DNA of 64,000 bases, taken from assembly GCA_964567045.1 (NCBI GenBank), contig CAZMLE010000005.1, forward strand, positions 49,881 through 113,880, written 5' to 3'. The DNA is from JAFNGF01 sp964567045. GTDB taxonomy: Bacteria > Planctomycetota > Phycisphaerae > Sedimentisphaerales > Anaerobacaceae. A model generated the notes under the pieces. That model made no database searches, had not been told where the DNA came from, and saw only the letters and a program-made list of their open reading frames with translations. Below, piece by piece: positions 9,312-18,092 of this stretch. The first letter of the stretch is position 1. Every line of letters starts with the position of its first letter. Made by a program: the position numbers and the translations under genes.

Positions 9312-10016
9312 ATGCCTGCAGTGCCCCCAACTGTAAAGGTAACCTGCCCAGAGTGCGGAAAACAATTTGAGCCAAAAAAACAGCAAATTGAGGAGCAAAA
9401 GCTTATATTGGCTGAAGGTCTTGATGCTCACGCGTTTTTACTCCAGGCAACCAGAGCTTTCGGAAAACTTGATGTTCAAGTTTTCAATTTCGAAGGCAAC
9501 GATCAATTGAGGCTATTCATACAAAACCTGGCCACCATGGAGAATTTTTCAAAAGTTAATACTCTTGTCATTGCTCGTGATGCTGAAACCAACGTGAAAT
9601 CAGCTATACAAAGCGTCCAGTCAGCTCTCAAAAACGCCGCGAATGTAAACTTGCCCATACCGGCACAGCCGTTTCAATTTACTTCCGCTAATGGTATCAA
9701 GACTGCCCTTATTCTATTTCCAGGCCCGGGTCCAAATGGCAGATGGCGGACAGGCATGATAGAAGACCTATGTTTGGAGACTGTTGCACACGATCCCCTG
9801 ATAGAAAGCTGTGTCAACAGTTTTCTTGAATGCGCAAGGCAGAATCAGCAAGGTAATGACAAGCTTAAACACCCCTCTAAAAGCAAGCTGCACGCTTATC
9901 TTGCCGCCAAAGACGACCATGCTGGCAAGAAGCTGGGCGTAGCTGCAAAGGCTCAGGTTTGGAAGTGGGATCATCCCGCAATCGCACCCTTCAAAAGAAT
10001 CATTCGGGAAATGTGA
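9312..10016 (+). CDS. DUF3226/TOPRIM-like protein partnered with the AAA ATPase
   Basis: 234 residues. A TOPRIM-like core is visible: AEGLDAHAF with the metal-site Glu35, FNFEGNDQLRLF, then VIARDAET with Asp90 and Glu92. The pattern fits DUF3226. The N-terminus has a single CPEC pair (Cys12/Cys15); without a second pair it is not a full zinc finger. The second half (NGRWRTGMIEDLCLET, then HAYLAAKDDHAGKKLG) is also typical of DUF3226. TOPRIM domains in such pairs act as nucleases, here a prediction. Start 2 bp after the ATPase stop indicates translational coupling. Confidence 0.8.
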   Translation: MPAVPPTVKVTCPECGKQFEPKKQQIEEQKLILAEGLDAHAFLLQATRAFGKLDVQVFNFEGNDQLRLFIQNLATMENFSKVNTLVIARDAETNVKSAIQSVQSALKNAANVNLPIPAQPFQFTSANGIKTALILFPGPGPNGRWRTGMIEDLCLETVAHDPLIESCVNSFLECARQNQQGNDKLKHPSKSKLHAYLAAKDDHAGKKLGVAAKAQVWKWDHPAIAPFKRIIREM

Positions 10017-10042
10017 AATACGAGATGTAACCCTGTCGATTC

Positions 10043-12106
10043 TTAATCCAGCACAGCGGCCTTGCGAATAGAAAAACAATCCTCTCCCGAAAAAAGCAAA
10101 CAGCATGTTTTGCCGTCGGGGGTCATCCATTTCGTGGGAAAGCAGCTTGTTTCGCCGGGGCCGACGTCCCAATCCTCTGTGTAGAAAACGGTAGTCCACG
10201 GCCCCCAGGGCTGCGGGGTATCGAAAATTCCAATGCCGCCCTTAAATCGCATGTCGTCGGAGCCGTAGAGCGTTTGGCACCACAAGTACCGCCGTAAGGC
10301 GGGATTATAGCTAATGCCGGAGCGGTAGCATCTGCCGGGATTGACAAAGACCGCCCCCCTATCGCAAATATCCTTCGTCCAGATCGGTTTTGCCGAACCA
10401 TCCAGCCCCTTGAAAAACTCATAGGCGTCCTGCTGGCGGATTTTGTCCTTCGGCACACGGGCCAAAACAAACCGATCGGCCCGCTCATAAGCGCTATCCG
10501 AATCGTGCGAATAGATATAAACGAAATCATCGCCCGCACCGGCGTAATTTCTGCCGAAGTTCAAGAATGTCGGGCAGCCGAAGCTCTCGGTAAACTTCCA
10601 ATCGCACCACGTCCAGGTTTTGCCGTGGTCGCCCGACCACCCTATTTGTGAATTGCCGACATTTCGGACCAGCATATACAAAACGCCATCGACGCACAAC
10701 ATTCCGCTTGCCTTTGGGCCTTTGGCCCCATCCCCCACTTTTTCTCCGGTCGAGGTCGAGATATTTTCACCTCTGAAATCGGGCGGCGAGCCGACAACCT
10801 TTGTAATGCCGAGGCTCAATTTTTTGCCCGTGCCGGGCGAAAAGCCCCAGCCATCGCCGTAAGCGGTATAGAGATTATCATCGTCTGCCCAGGTGATCGG
10901 CCAGTTGTCGCTACCCTTGGCTTTGCGAATGATAGTCTGGGGCGGCGCCCACTCAACGCCCCTTATGATAGGGCTGGGCGGATAAGGCACTACCCCCCCA
11001 CCGCTTTCTTGTTTGACCGATAGAGTTATCGGCTCGATGAAAGGTTCAATAGGGTCATAGTGGCTATTTCCGACCGTATTTAGAGAGTTGCCCGCCCGCG
11101 CAGCGACAATATCCAGACTCGGTACCACCACAATCAGGCTGTCGTACAGGCCCCAGGACCAGTAGGCGTCGCGCGGCACATTGGCCATCGTGCCATCGGC
11201 ATTATTCCACCAGAGCAGGCCATAGTGGTCGGATGCGTTAAAGTAAGTTTCGCCCCTCACAACGGGCAAGCTGCGAATCTCTTTGGGCACTATGCGCACT
11301 GCATCGACGAACCAGGAAGGAATGATTTGCTCGCCCTGCCATCGGCCACGGCGCAGATAGAGGTAGCCGATCCGGGCCATCGCATCGACGTTGGCGCTGA
11401 TGCCCGAGCCGAACTCGCGTCGTTTGACGCCGTTGATGTCGTGCGGACGATAGGAGTTGTTGCGCCAAGCTAAGTCAGCGGGCTTAATGCCGATGGGGCC
11501 AAAGATCCGCTCGAACATCAGCTCGTTAAGGTCTCGGTTGTACAGCAGCGTGACACATTCAGCCAGCCAGTTCGGTCCGCCGTCGCTGTAGGACCACTTG
11601 GTGCCCGGCTCGAACATCAGCTCGGTATAGCCGCCCGGCTTATCGAAGCCGGCGGTTTGTGTCGCCAGGTGAAAGAGCGTGATCTTATCCAGCCAGCCGG
11701 TCTGGGTGTTGGACTCGGGTGCAATACCGAAACTGGGATGATATTCCTTCGCTCGGTCATGTAAGCTATGGATCTTCTGATCTTTCAGAGCTATGCCCAG
11801 AGCCGTGACACCGATTGCTTTGGTGGTTGATTTCAGGTCGTATCGCTGCTTCTGATCGCCCCACTGCATAACGAGTTTGCCGTGCCGGATAATGCAGCCC
11901 GAGCCGGCGCCGGTCAGCGCGTACTCACGAGCTTTCGCCAGTACGGTCGCATCCATGCCAGCCTGTTCGGGCTGAGCACACTGCCAGGCGGGCGTTGGCC
12001 AGAATTCCCTTGTACCGCTCTGGCTCGGCGCCGGGGAGCTTATCAGCGAGATTACTGTAAAAGCTATTGCAAACGCGCCTGGGGGATTCATCACCTGGAT
12101 TTGCAT
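10043..12106 (-). CDS. Serine beta-lactamase-like hydrolase fused to DUF4185
   Basis: 687 residues with an N-terminal signal peptide. Residues about 40-370 form a class C beta-lactamase/esterase-like domain: catalytic S-x-x-K is Ser93-Thr-Thr-Lys96, the Tyr motif is YSDGG (from Tyr173), and HYGLLWW lies near the usual third motif. From about residue 395 the protein switches to a beta-propeller-like DUF4185 domain (WADDDNLYTAYGDGWGF, then KASGMLCVDGVLYML), a family linked to glycan hydrolysis. The fusion suggests a secreted esterase/amidase with a carbohydrate-active partner domain. The substrate is unknown. Convergent with the DUF3226 gene, 26 bp apart. An internal Met at 12091 is an alternative start. 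Confidence 0.8.
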   Translation of the reverse strand: MQIQVMNPPGAFAIAFTVISLISSPAPSQSGTREFWPTPAWQCAQPEQAGMDATVLAKAREYALTGAGSGCIIRHGKLVMQWGDQKQRYDLKSTTKAIGVTALGIALKDQKIHSLHDRAKEYHPSFGIAPESNTQTGWLDKITLFHLATQTAGFDKPGGYTELMFEPGTKWSYSDGGPNWLAECVTLLYNRDLNELMFERIFGPIGIKPADLAWRNNSYRPHDINGVKRREFGSGISANVDAMARIGYLYLRRGRWQGEQIIPSWFVDAVRIVPKEIRSLPVVRGETYFNASDHYGLLWWNNADGTMANVPRDAYWSWGLYDSLIVVVPSLDIVAARAGNSLNTVGNSHYDPIEPFIEPITLSVKQESGGGVVPYPPSPIIRGVEWAPPQTIIRKAKGSDNWPITWADDDNLYTAYGDGWGFSPGTGKKLSLGITKVVGSPPDFRGENISTSTGEKVGDGAKGPKASGMLCVDGVLYMLVRNVGNSQIGWSGDHGKTWTWCDWKFTESFGCPTFLNFGRNYAGAGDDFVYIYSHDSDSAYERADRFVLARVPKDKIRQQDAYEFFKGLDGSAKPIWTKDICDRGAVFVNPGRCYRSGISYNPALRRYLWCQTLYGSDDMRFKGGIGIFDTPQPWGPWTTVFYTEDWDVGPGETSCFPTKWMTPDGKTCCLLFSGEDCFSIRKAAVLD

Positions 12107-12126
12107 CCCTGCCTATTGGGCGGGCT

Positions 12127-12411
12127 TTATTTAGTTGATGCCGGTGAGGGTCCTTGTCGGCTTTTTGCCGGTCCGGCTGCCGGCGCCTCGATAGCAGCAG
12201 CGGTCTCAGGGGCAGCTTCTTTGGCTGGAGCCTCTTTTATTTTTCGGCCGGCGTGACTCTTGCGATGAGCGACCTTCGGCAGAGCAAACACGGAGTCACC
12301 GTCAGCCCATCGCTCCTCGTCTTTTAGCTGCCCGATGCGTTCGGCCCTGCTCAAGACATTTCGATGCCGGCTCAGGGCGCCTTTAACTTTCAACGAACGA
12401 TCAATGGACAT
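12127..12411 (-). CDS. PVC-type small basic protein
   Basis: 94 residues. The first ~50 (SLKVKGALSRHRNVLSRAER, then KDEERWADGDSVFALPKVAH) match, from memory, the small basic protein family known from Chlamydiae, Verrucomicrobia and Planctomycetes (TIGR04137; the accession should be checked). It is a very conserved, Arg/Lys-rich protein, possibly ribosome-associated. The C-terminal 40 residues are a low-complexity Ala/Pro/Lys tail, longer than I remember for the family. It is one of the best taxonomic clues here for the PVC group. It follows the membrane protein gene at 12431 by 19 bp. Confidence 0.75.
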   Translation of the reverse strand: MSIDRSLKVKGALSRHRNVLSRAERIGQLKDEERWADGDSVFALPKVAHRKSHAGRKIKEAPAKEAAPETAAAIEAPAAGPAKSRQGPSPASTK

Positions 12412-12430
12412 TCAGTATTTCTCCTGCGAA

Positions 12431-13168
12431 CTAATTATCAAGTTTGATACCGTATGCGTCCTTAAAAAGGTTTGGTGCAAAAGTTTCACGGCCCGACGGT
12501 GCTTTATAATTAGCACCCAACTGAACTATCTTCTGCTTCATCAGATAGCCATCTGTCCCCTGCTTCTGGGGATTTTGATATTTGTTTTTCGTAATGAGAT
12601 AATACCAATCACCGATTTTTCTTATTTCAGTCTCTATGTCAAACTGAGCAAAATACTCTCTGACCGGCTCCAAGTGACTCCTAACCTGAAACGTCTGTAT
12701 CACAATTCGATTGTTAGCGTCTGAGTCGGTCGGCAGATCGCTTTTATCGGGTACGAACGTTTCCTTAGATGACAGCGGCTTTTCTGTTCCAGTGCTGGGG
12801 TTAGCCCCTATCGGGTTACTCTGTTCGGCTGGGCGTATTCTCGCGGTTGAATTCGCTGCTTTTTGACTGAATTGTCCAAGCCGAAATGCTAACAAAACTA
12901 ACACTATCAGCCCCAAAAGTATGGCGATCGCAAGCTGATACGGTACAGATATCTCGATTCTGCCGGCATTAATCTGCACATGCTTTGACTTTGTCCACCA
13001 TTTTGCTGCACCTGTGGGCGGTGCCGGGCCGGGCTTTGCAGCAGTGGGCTCTTCTTTCTTAGGCTCTGCCGGACGCAACGGCTCTAATGTCTTGCCGTAG
13101 CTCGGCTTAAGCCGAGTCTTGCTCATCACCTCATACAGCGATTTTTTGCCGCGGCGAAAACGTGCCAT
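12431..13168 (-). CDS. Single-pass membrane protein, function unknown
   Basis: 245 residues. A basic cytoplasmic N-terminus (ARFRRGKKSLYEVMSKTR) and a Pro-rich linker precede one transmembrane helix at about residues 78-97 (LAIAILLGLIVLVLLAF). An outer linker follows, then a C-terminal alpha/beta segment (VIQTFQVRSHLEPVREYFAQ, GDWYYLITKNKY) that resembles SPOR-like repeats in its strand pattern, but I cannot assign it. N-terminal phrases of this kind recur in Phycisphaerae. Divergent from rpmF. Confidence 0.65.
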   Translation of the reverse strand: MARFRRGKKSLYEVMSKTRLKPSYGKTLEPLRPAEPKKEEPTAAKPGPAPPTGAAKWWTKSKHVQINAGRIEISVPYQLAIAILLGLIVLVLLAFRLGQFSQKAANSTARIRPAEQSNPIGANPSTGTEKPLSSKETFVPDKSDLPTDSDANNRIVIQTFQVRSHLEPVREYFAQFDIETEIRKIGDWYYLITKNKYQNPQKQGTDGYLMKQKIVQLGANYKAPSGRETFAPNLFKDAYGIKLDN

Positions 13169-13345
13169 GGGAAATCAGTCCAACTTTACAAATCGTGCCA
13201 CCGGCAGCTATTCTACCAAGACCGGTTCGACCTACAAAGCCAAAACCGATCAAAAACGTGTAAATCTTATACAACATTCTGGCCTCGATTTCAACGCCAA
13301 TTTTAGCGCACTGCCCGGCGGGACTGCACTAAAGTTAAATTTGAC

Positions 13346-13374
13346 TTGACAAGCCGAGCGTGGCTAACTAACTT
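13346..13374 (+). promoter_or_regulatory. Candidate sigma-70-type promoter for rpmF-plsX-fab
   Basis: TTGACA at 13346-13351, a 17-bp spacer, then TAACTT at 13369-13374. The -35 is perfect and the -10 weak. It lies about 70 bp before rpmF, in the divergent spacer with the membrane protein gene. An AGGGGAG ribosome site is at 13429-13435. Confidence 0.5.
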
Positions 13375-13444
13375 AAAGACCTTGTAGTATCTGGGTGTCA
13401 ACGGTTCGTTTAAGCAGCCTTTTTACTTAGGGGAGCAATTGTAG

Positions 13445-13633
13445 ATGTTACCAGCCAGCAGGACCAGTAAAAGCAAAGCAAGGATGCGCCGCAACCATCA
13501 GCGGCTAAAGCCGGTGAACTATTCGATATGCCCCAAATGCAGCCAGGCTAAGCTGCCGCACGCCGCCTGCACCAAATGTGGCTATGTTAACCCAAGCATC
13601 ACCTTGAAAGTCGGCAAGGAGGAAAGCACCTAA
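13445..13633 (+). CDS. rpmF: 50S ribosomal protein bL32
   Basis: 62 residues, usual length. The N-terminal basic stretch (SRTSKSKARMRRNHQRL) and the zinc ribbon with two Cys pairs (CPKC and CTKC) are standard for bL32. It starts the rpmF-plsX-fab cluster found in many bacteria, so the ribosomal protein is co-transcribed with lipid genes; plsX begins 2 bp after its stop. Confidence 0.95.
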   Translation: MLPASRTSKSKARMRRNHQRLKPVNYSICPKCSQAKLPHAACTKCGYVNPSITLKVGKEEST

Positions 13634-13635
13634 CG

Positions 13636-14658
13636 ATGCGGATCGCGCTTGACGCAATGGGAGGCGACTACGCACCCGATGAAATTATCGCCGGTGCTGT
13701 GGAAGCAGTTGGGCTGCTGGACAAAAGCGACCAGGTGATACTGGTCGGCCTGCAAGAGATAATCGAAGCGCAACTTTCCTCGCTCGAGCACCGTGACGAC
13801 AGAATAAGCGTGGTTCACGCCCCCGATGTCATAGGCATGGATGAGACGCCCATTGAAAGTCTGCGAAGAAAGCCTAAAAGCTCAATTTCGGTTATCGCCA
13901 AATTGGCCAAGAGAAACCAGGCTGACGCAGTAATTTCGGCAGGCAATACAGGGGCCTGTGTTGTTGCTTTCCAAATGCGGATGAGAAATCTGCCCGGAGT
14001 TAATCGCCCGGGCATAGCAGTGGTCTTTCCCACGTTCGAGGGGCCGGTGACAATATGCGACGTCGGCGCAAATATCGCCTGCAAGCCTATAAATCTTCAT
14101 CAATATGGACTGATGGCCAGTTTGTATTCAAAACACCTACTCGGAATTGCGAACCCGAGGGTCGGGCTGATGAGCATAGGGCAGGAAGATGCTAAGGGCA
14201 ACGAAGTGGTCAAGAAGGCGCGGCAGTTGTTAAGGGCCGACCCTAACATTAATTTTGTCGGCAACATCGAAGGCAGGGACATCTTCAGGGGAGTCTGTGA
14301 CGTCGCGGTTTGCGATGGTTTCGTCGGTAATGTAGTCCTGAAGCTGACCGAAGGGCTTGTTGACGGCCTGTTTAAGGCGATAAAAGACGAGCTTATGCAG
14401 GGAAAGCTGGAGCTGGCGATGAAGTTCAAGCCGGTGATGAAAATGATTTACCAGAAATATGACTACAACGAATATGGCGGTGCGCTGCTTTTGGGCGTCA
14501 ACGGCACAGCGATAAAGTGCCACGGCGCCAGCCGGAGTAGAACGATAAAAAACGCCATTCTGGCCTCCAAAAAATTCTACACCGAAAGAATAAACGACAA
14601 GATCATGGAGTGTCTGTCGGAGACTTGCGTAAGGACGGCTGATGCACAAGTCAACTGA
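13636..14658 (+). CDS. plsX: Phosphate acyltransferase PlsX
   Basis: 340 residues, full length. It makes acyl-phosphate from acyl-ACP for phosphatidic acid synthesis at the membrane. Signatures: RIALDAMGGDYAP at the N-terminus, SAGNTGACVVAFQMRM, ICDVGANIACKP, and FVGNIEGRDIFRGVCDVAVC followed by DGFVGNVVLKLTEG. It overlaps fabH by 17 bp, which indicates tight coupling within the fab operon. Confidence 0.96.
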   Translation: MRIALDAMGGDYAPDEIIAGAVEAVGLLDKSDQVILVGLQEIIEAQLSSLEHRDDRISVVHAPDVIGMDETPIESLRRKPKSSISVIAKLAKRNQADAVISAGNTGACVVAFQMRMRNLPGVNRPGIAVVFPTFEGPVTICDVGANIACKPINLHQYGLMASLYSKHLLGIANPRVGLMSIGQEDAKGNEVVKKARQLLRADPNINFVGNIEGRDIFRGVCDVAVCDGFVGNVVLKLTEGLVDGLFKAIKDELMQGKLELAMKFKPVMKMIYQKYDYNEYGGALLLGVNGTAIKCHGASRSRTIKNAILASKKFYTERINDKIMECLSETCVRTADAQVN

Positions 14659-15655
14659 CGATTGGGCCCCTCCTTATCGTGCAGTCATTAAAGGTTGCGG
14701 TTCGTTTGCACCGGCAAAAATATTAACCAACGACGATCTGGCAAGGATGGTGGATACTTCAGATGAGTGGATCACAGGCCGGACCGGCATCAAAGTTCGA
14801 CATATTACTAACGACAACGAAAGCACGGCCTTTTTGGCCACCGAAGCGGCCAAAAGGGCGCTGACTGACGCAAATATCGAGGGCGGCGACCTCGACCTTA
14901 TCATAGTAGCTACTATTACTCCGGAGATGGTTTTTCCTTCGACAGCCTGCTTCGTGCAGAGCGCCCTGCAGGCGAAGAAAGCCTGGGTGTTTGATGTAGC
15001 GGCTGCCTGTAGCGGGTTTATTTACGGCATAGGAATCGCGCAACAGTTTTTAGAAAGTGGACGATACAAAAACGCCCTGGTAATCGGGGCGGAGACTCTA
15101 ACCAAGATTACCGACTGGAGTGACAGAACCAGTTGTATTTTGTTTGGCGACGGAGCAGGAGCTATCGTGCTGGAGAGCTGCCAAGATGGACGCAAGGGCG
15201 TCATATACAGCACTATGTCTGCGGACGGTGATGGTTGGCACAGCCTTAATTGCCAGGCGTATGGTTCTCGCTACCCGGCACATAAAGGGCTGGACGACCC
15301 CAAGAAAATCTACATGGAGATCAGAGGCAGAGAAGTCTACCAACAAGCCGTCCGGCGGATGGTCGAGACCGTAACCAGCAGCCTGGACTACTGCAATTTG
15401 ACGACCGACGATATAAAGATGCTGATCTCACACCAAATGAACGCCAGGATTATTGAGTCGGCGGCAAAACGGCTAAAACTGCCCAGCGAAAAAGTCTACA
15501 TAAATATTACTGAGTACGGCAATACGTCATCCGCCTCGGTGCCAATCGCCTTCGATGAGTGCGTCAAGAAGGGCAAAATCAAGCGCGGGGACATCATCGT
15601 TTTCGTTGCTTTTGGAGCAGGATTGACCTGGGGCGCTAATGTGATTCAGTATTGA
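14642..15655 (+). CDS. fabH: 3-oxoacyl-ACP synthase III (KAS III)
   Basis: 337 residues. It starts fatty-acid chains by condensing acetyl-CoA with malonyl-ACP. The catalytic triad is visible: Cys in VAAACSGFIYG, His in LISHQMNARI, and Asn in EYGNTSSAS. The N-terminal TGRTGIKVRH segment is standard. The first ~15 residues before VIKGCGSFAPA are an extension that overlaps plsX; no better start is seen. Confidence 0.96.
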   Translation: MHKSTDDWAPPYRAVIKGCGSFAPAKILTNDDLARMVDTSDEWITGRTGIKVRHITNDNESTAFLATEAAKRALTDANIEGGDLDLIIVATITPEMVFPSTACFVQSALQAKKAWVFDVAAACSGFIYGIGIAQQFLESGRYKNALVIGAETLTKITDWSDRTSCILFGDGAGAIVLESCQDGRKGVIYSTMSADGDGWHSLNCQAYGSRYPAHKGLDDPKKIYMEIRGREVYQQAVRRMVETVTSSLDYCNLTTDDIKMLISHQMNARIIESAAKRLKLPSEKVYINITEYGNTSSASVPIAFDECVKKGKIKRGDIIVFVAFGAGLTWGANVIQY

Positions 15656-15658
15656 GCG

Positions 15659-16606
15659 ATGAAGACTGCTTTTCTATTTCCGGGACAGGGCGCTCAGACA
15701 GTGGGAATGGGGGTGGAAATCGCGCGGACATTCCCGCCGGCAGCACGCCTTTTTGAGCAGGCAAACAATGTTCTCGGATACGAGTTAAGTAAGATCTGCT
15801 TTGAAGGCCCCGCCGAGCAACTGAACACGACCACAATTTCTCAGCCTGCGATCTTTGTGACTTCCGCTGCCATATTGGAGGCTCTCAGAAACAATTCTGC
15901 CGCCAATGCCATACGCCCAAACGTTACAGCAGGTCTTAGCCTGGGCGAATACACCGCTCTTTACGCCGCAGGAGTGATGAGCTTTGAGGACGGACTGCTC
16001 CTGGTGCAGAAACGCGGCCAGGCGATGCAGGCTGCTGCCGATGCCACCAAAGGGGCGATGGTTAGCATTATCGGGCTCGATGAAGAAACGGTGCGTCAGC
16101 TCTGTGTCGAAGCCAGCAACGGCGAACTTCTTGTGCCTGTCAACTTCAACTGTCCGGGGCAGATTGTGATAAGCGGCAGCGAATCAGCCTGCCAGCGGGC
16201 AGAAGAACTGGCTGCAAAATACGGAGCTCTAAACGCCGTCCGACTGGAGGTTGCCGGCGCCTTCCATACCGAAATGATGGCCAGCGCAGCAGCAACACTT
16301 AGACAGGCCTTGTCGAATTGCGAAATTTCAGAACCATCTGATATCGAAATCATTGCCAACATAAATGCTGAGTATTACGGCAGCGCCGAAGAAATCGCCG
16401 AAGGGCTGATACAGCAGTTGACATCCCCGATTCTCTGGCAGAAATGTATGGAACGGCTTTTGGCGGACGGAGTTGAGAGATTCTATGAGATCGGGCCGGG
16501 CAGAGTCCTGACCGGCCTTATGAAAAGGATAAACAGGAAAGCAGAGATTATCAACGTAAGCAATTTGCAAACGGTGGATGAGGTTGGACGTCGGGATGTT
16601 ATTTAA
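15659..16606 (+). CDS. fabD: Malonyl-CoA:ACP transacylase
   Basis: 315 residues. It loads malonyl groups onto ACP. FPGQGAQTVGMG at the N-terminus, the nucleophile in GLSLGEYTALYAAG, and VAGAFHTEMM with the catalytic His are all present. It begins 3 bp after fabH. In the canonical cluster fabG follows directly; here about 3.2 kb of foreign-looking sequence intervenes before fabG at 19789. Confidence 0.96.
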   Translation: MKTAFLFPGQGAQTVGMGVEIARTFPPAARLFEQANNVLGYELSKICFEGPAEQLNTTTISQPAIFVTSAAILEALRNNSAANAIRPNVTAGLSLGEYTALYAAGVMSFEDGLLLVQKRGQAMQAAADATKGAMVSIIGLDEETVRQLCVEASNGELLVPVNFNCPGQIVISGSESACQRAEELAAKYGALNAVRLEVAGAFHTEMMASAAATLRQALSNCEISEPSDIEIIANINAEYYGSAEEIAEGLIQQLTSPILWQKCMERLLADGVERFYEIGPGRVLTGLMKRINRKAEIINVSNLQTVDEVGRRDVI

Positions 16607-16870
16607 CCCGCCGGTAATCACCCGACATCCTGCTCTTCTGATGTTCTCCTACCTGTTGCCCTGCTGTCCTGATGACCGCATTTTTCCTTCGCCGCCCCAA
16701 ACGCCCGACCGAGAATTATCTTGGCATACTGATAATAAATGAAATGCTGTACCATTTTGACATCCCTATCTGTATATCCCTAACCTTCCATGAAGCTTCC
16801 TTTTTTCTTTCGCTCGCGGGTCGCCAAGGTTTGGGTTCTTTTCCTATTCCAAAACTGGATGTTTTTTGAA
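16607..16870. other. Spacer at the left edge of the inserted cassette
   Basis: No convincing gene; a 65-codon frame at 16672-16869 has no RBS or recognisable protein. It starts with a pyrimidine-rich stretch of CCTG and TCCTGATG words and turns AT-rich toward the promoter at 16871. The left junction of the insertion probably lies here. Confidence 0.45.
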
Positions 16871-16899
16871 TTGACAGATATATGACAAGCAATTATAAG
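16871..16899 (+). promoter_or_regulatory. Near-consensus promoter of the restriction-modification cassette
   Basis: TTGACA at 16871-16876, a 17-bp spacer, and TATAAG at 16894-16899: eleven of twelve bases match the sigma-70 consensus at ideal spacing. It gives a leader of about 130 nt before the methylase ATG at 17036. No controller-protein gene is visible. Confidence 0.7.
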
Positions 16900-17035
16900 C
16901 TACACAAGAATAAACATCAGTGGTGGGATTTATTACATGGTGAATGGCAATATTCAGAACGCGCATCTCGATACTCAACTAAGACTCTGCTTCAAATGCC
17001 TCATAATAACCATGAGATGAGACTCAGATAACACG

Positions 17036-18091
17036 ATGACCGGTAAGCAGCTTATTAGCCAAAAGGAGCAAGTTGCAAATTACTTTAGAAGATTTGGTCT
17101 GGAAGGTGAAAACGCGTTTCAGGCTTTAGCTTACCAATATGCTCTGATCTACCACAAAAGGATCTCTGATTTACCCAAACCCATCGTTGAGAAATGGAAA
17201 GCATCTTTTCGAAAGGTTGAAAAGGAGGAGTATGTTATCGATTTATTAGAGGATTTGGTCACACAAGACCCGTTGGGCGACAAATTGCCGGAGTGGTATC
17301 AATTCTTTATTGGTAGACGATATAGAGAAGGATCAGGTAAATTCTTTACTCCTAAGCCAATTGCATCGGCAATGGCGCGCATGTTGCCTTTTATTCCTGA
17401 TCCAATAATTATGGATTCTACTTGCGGCGGCGGAACGTTTTTGGCCGAGGCTTCTTATGTCTGGCGACATGATATGTGCACACTTGTAGCAAATGATATT
17501 GAACAATCACTGGTAGAACTGGCCATGTTGGCTCTTGGTTTGATTACCCCACGTGAGCATATCAAACATTATAGTTCCGTTAACATTTTTGACCCGACAC
17601 CAGAATTGACTAAATGGCACGGTAAGGTTGATTATATTTTAGCTAATCCGCCATTCTCGCTAAAAATAGAACACGAGCAATTTGAAAGCGAGTTGTTTTC
17701 TTCGGGATATCGAAATAGCGATGCTCTATTCATAGATACTGCTTTTAAGTTATTAAAATCTGGAGGCAGACTGGTTTGTCTTTTGCCCCATTCGGTAATC
17801 GCCAACCAGGAATTTTCTCATCTAAGAACGATTGTGGAAAGGTCTTGGAATTTTCTTGGCATCATCTGTTTGCCCGAAGGTGTTTTTCATCTTAGTGCAG
17901 GTACAAGTACACGTGCGGATATAGTAATCTTAGAAAAGCGCAAATTACAGGCTAAAGACCTGAAAAAGCTGATTTTTGCTTCTGTGCCGTCAGTTGGTAT
18001 TCGTTTAAACAGCAATATGAAAGGACCAGTAACTAATGATTTAGAGCAAGTACTATCTAACACGGAAGTCAAACAAGCTCTTAGAATTTAA
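17036..18091 (+). CDS. N6-adenine DNA methylase (HsdM-like)
   Basis: 351 residues, shorter than typical type I HsdM (around 500). Motifs: GKFFTP (101-106) before the core as in HsdM, the SAM-binding DSTCGGGTF (127-135), and the catalytic NPPF (204-207). The short alpha-helical N-terminus (1-90) is the usual HsdM-type helical domain in reduced form. It should methylate adenine together with the specificity protein that starts 1 bp after its stop. The base composition is clearly more AT-rich than the flanking fab genes, which points to transfer. Confidence 0.9.
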   Translation: MTGKQLISQKEQVANYFRRFGLEGENAFQALAYQYALIYHKRISDLPKPIVEKWKASFRKVEKEEYVIDLLEDLVTQDPLGDKLPEWYQFFIGRRYREGSGKFFTPKPIASAMARMLPFIPDPIIMDSTCGGGTFLAEASYVWRHDMCTLVANDIEQSLVELAMLALGLITPREHIKHYSSVNIFDPTPELTKWHGKVDYILANPPFSLKIEHEQFESELFSSGYRNSDALFIDTAFKLLKSGGRLVCLLPHSVIANQEFSHLRTIVERSWNFLGIICLPEGVFHLSAGTSTRADIVILEKRKLQAKDLKKLIFASVPSVGIRLNSNMKGPVTNDLEQVLSNTEVKQALRI

Positions 18092-18092
18092 T

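Noticed and set aside
16672..16869. 65-codon frame before the RM cassette
   Set aside because: No RBS, ordinary spacer composition, and it overlaps the promoter region.
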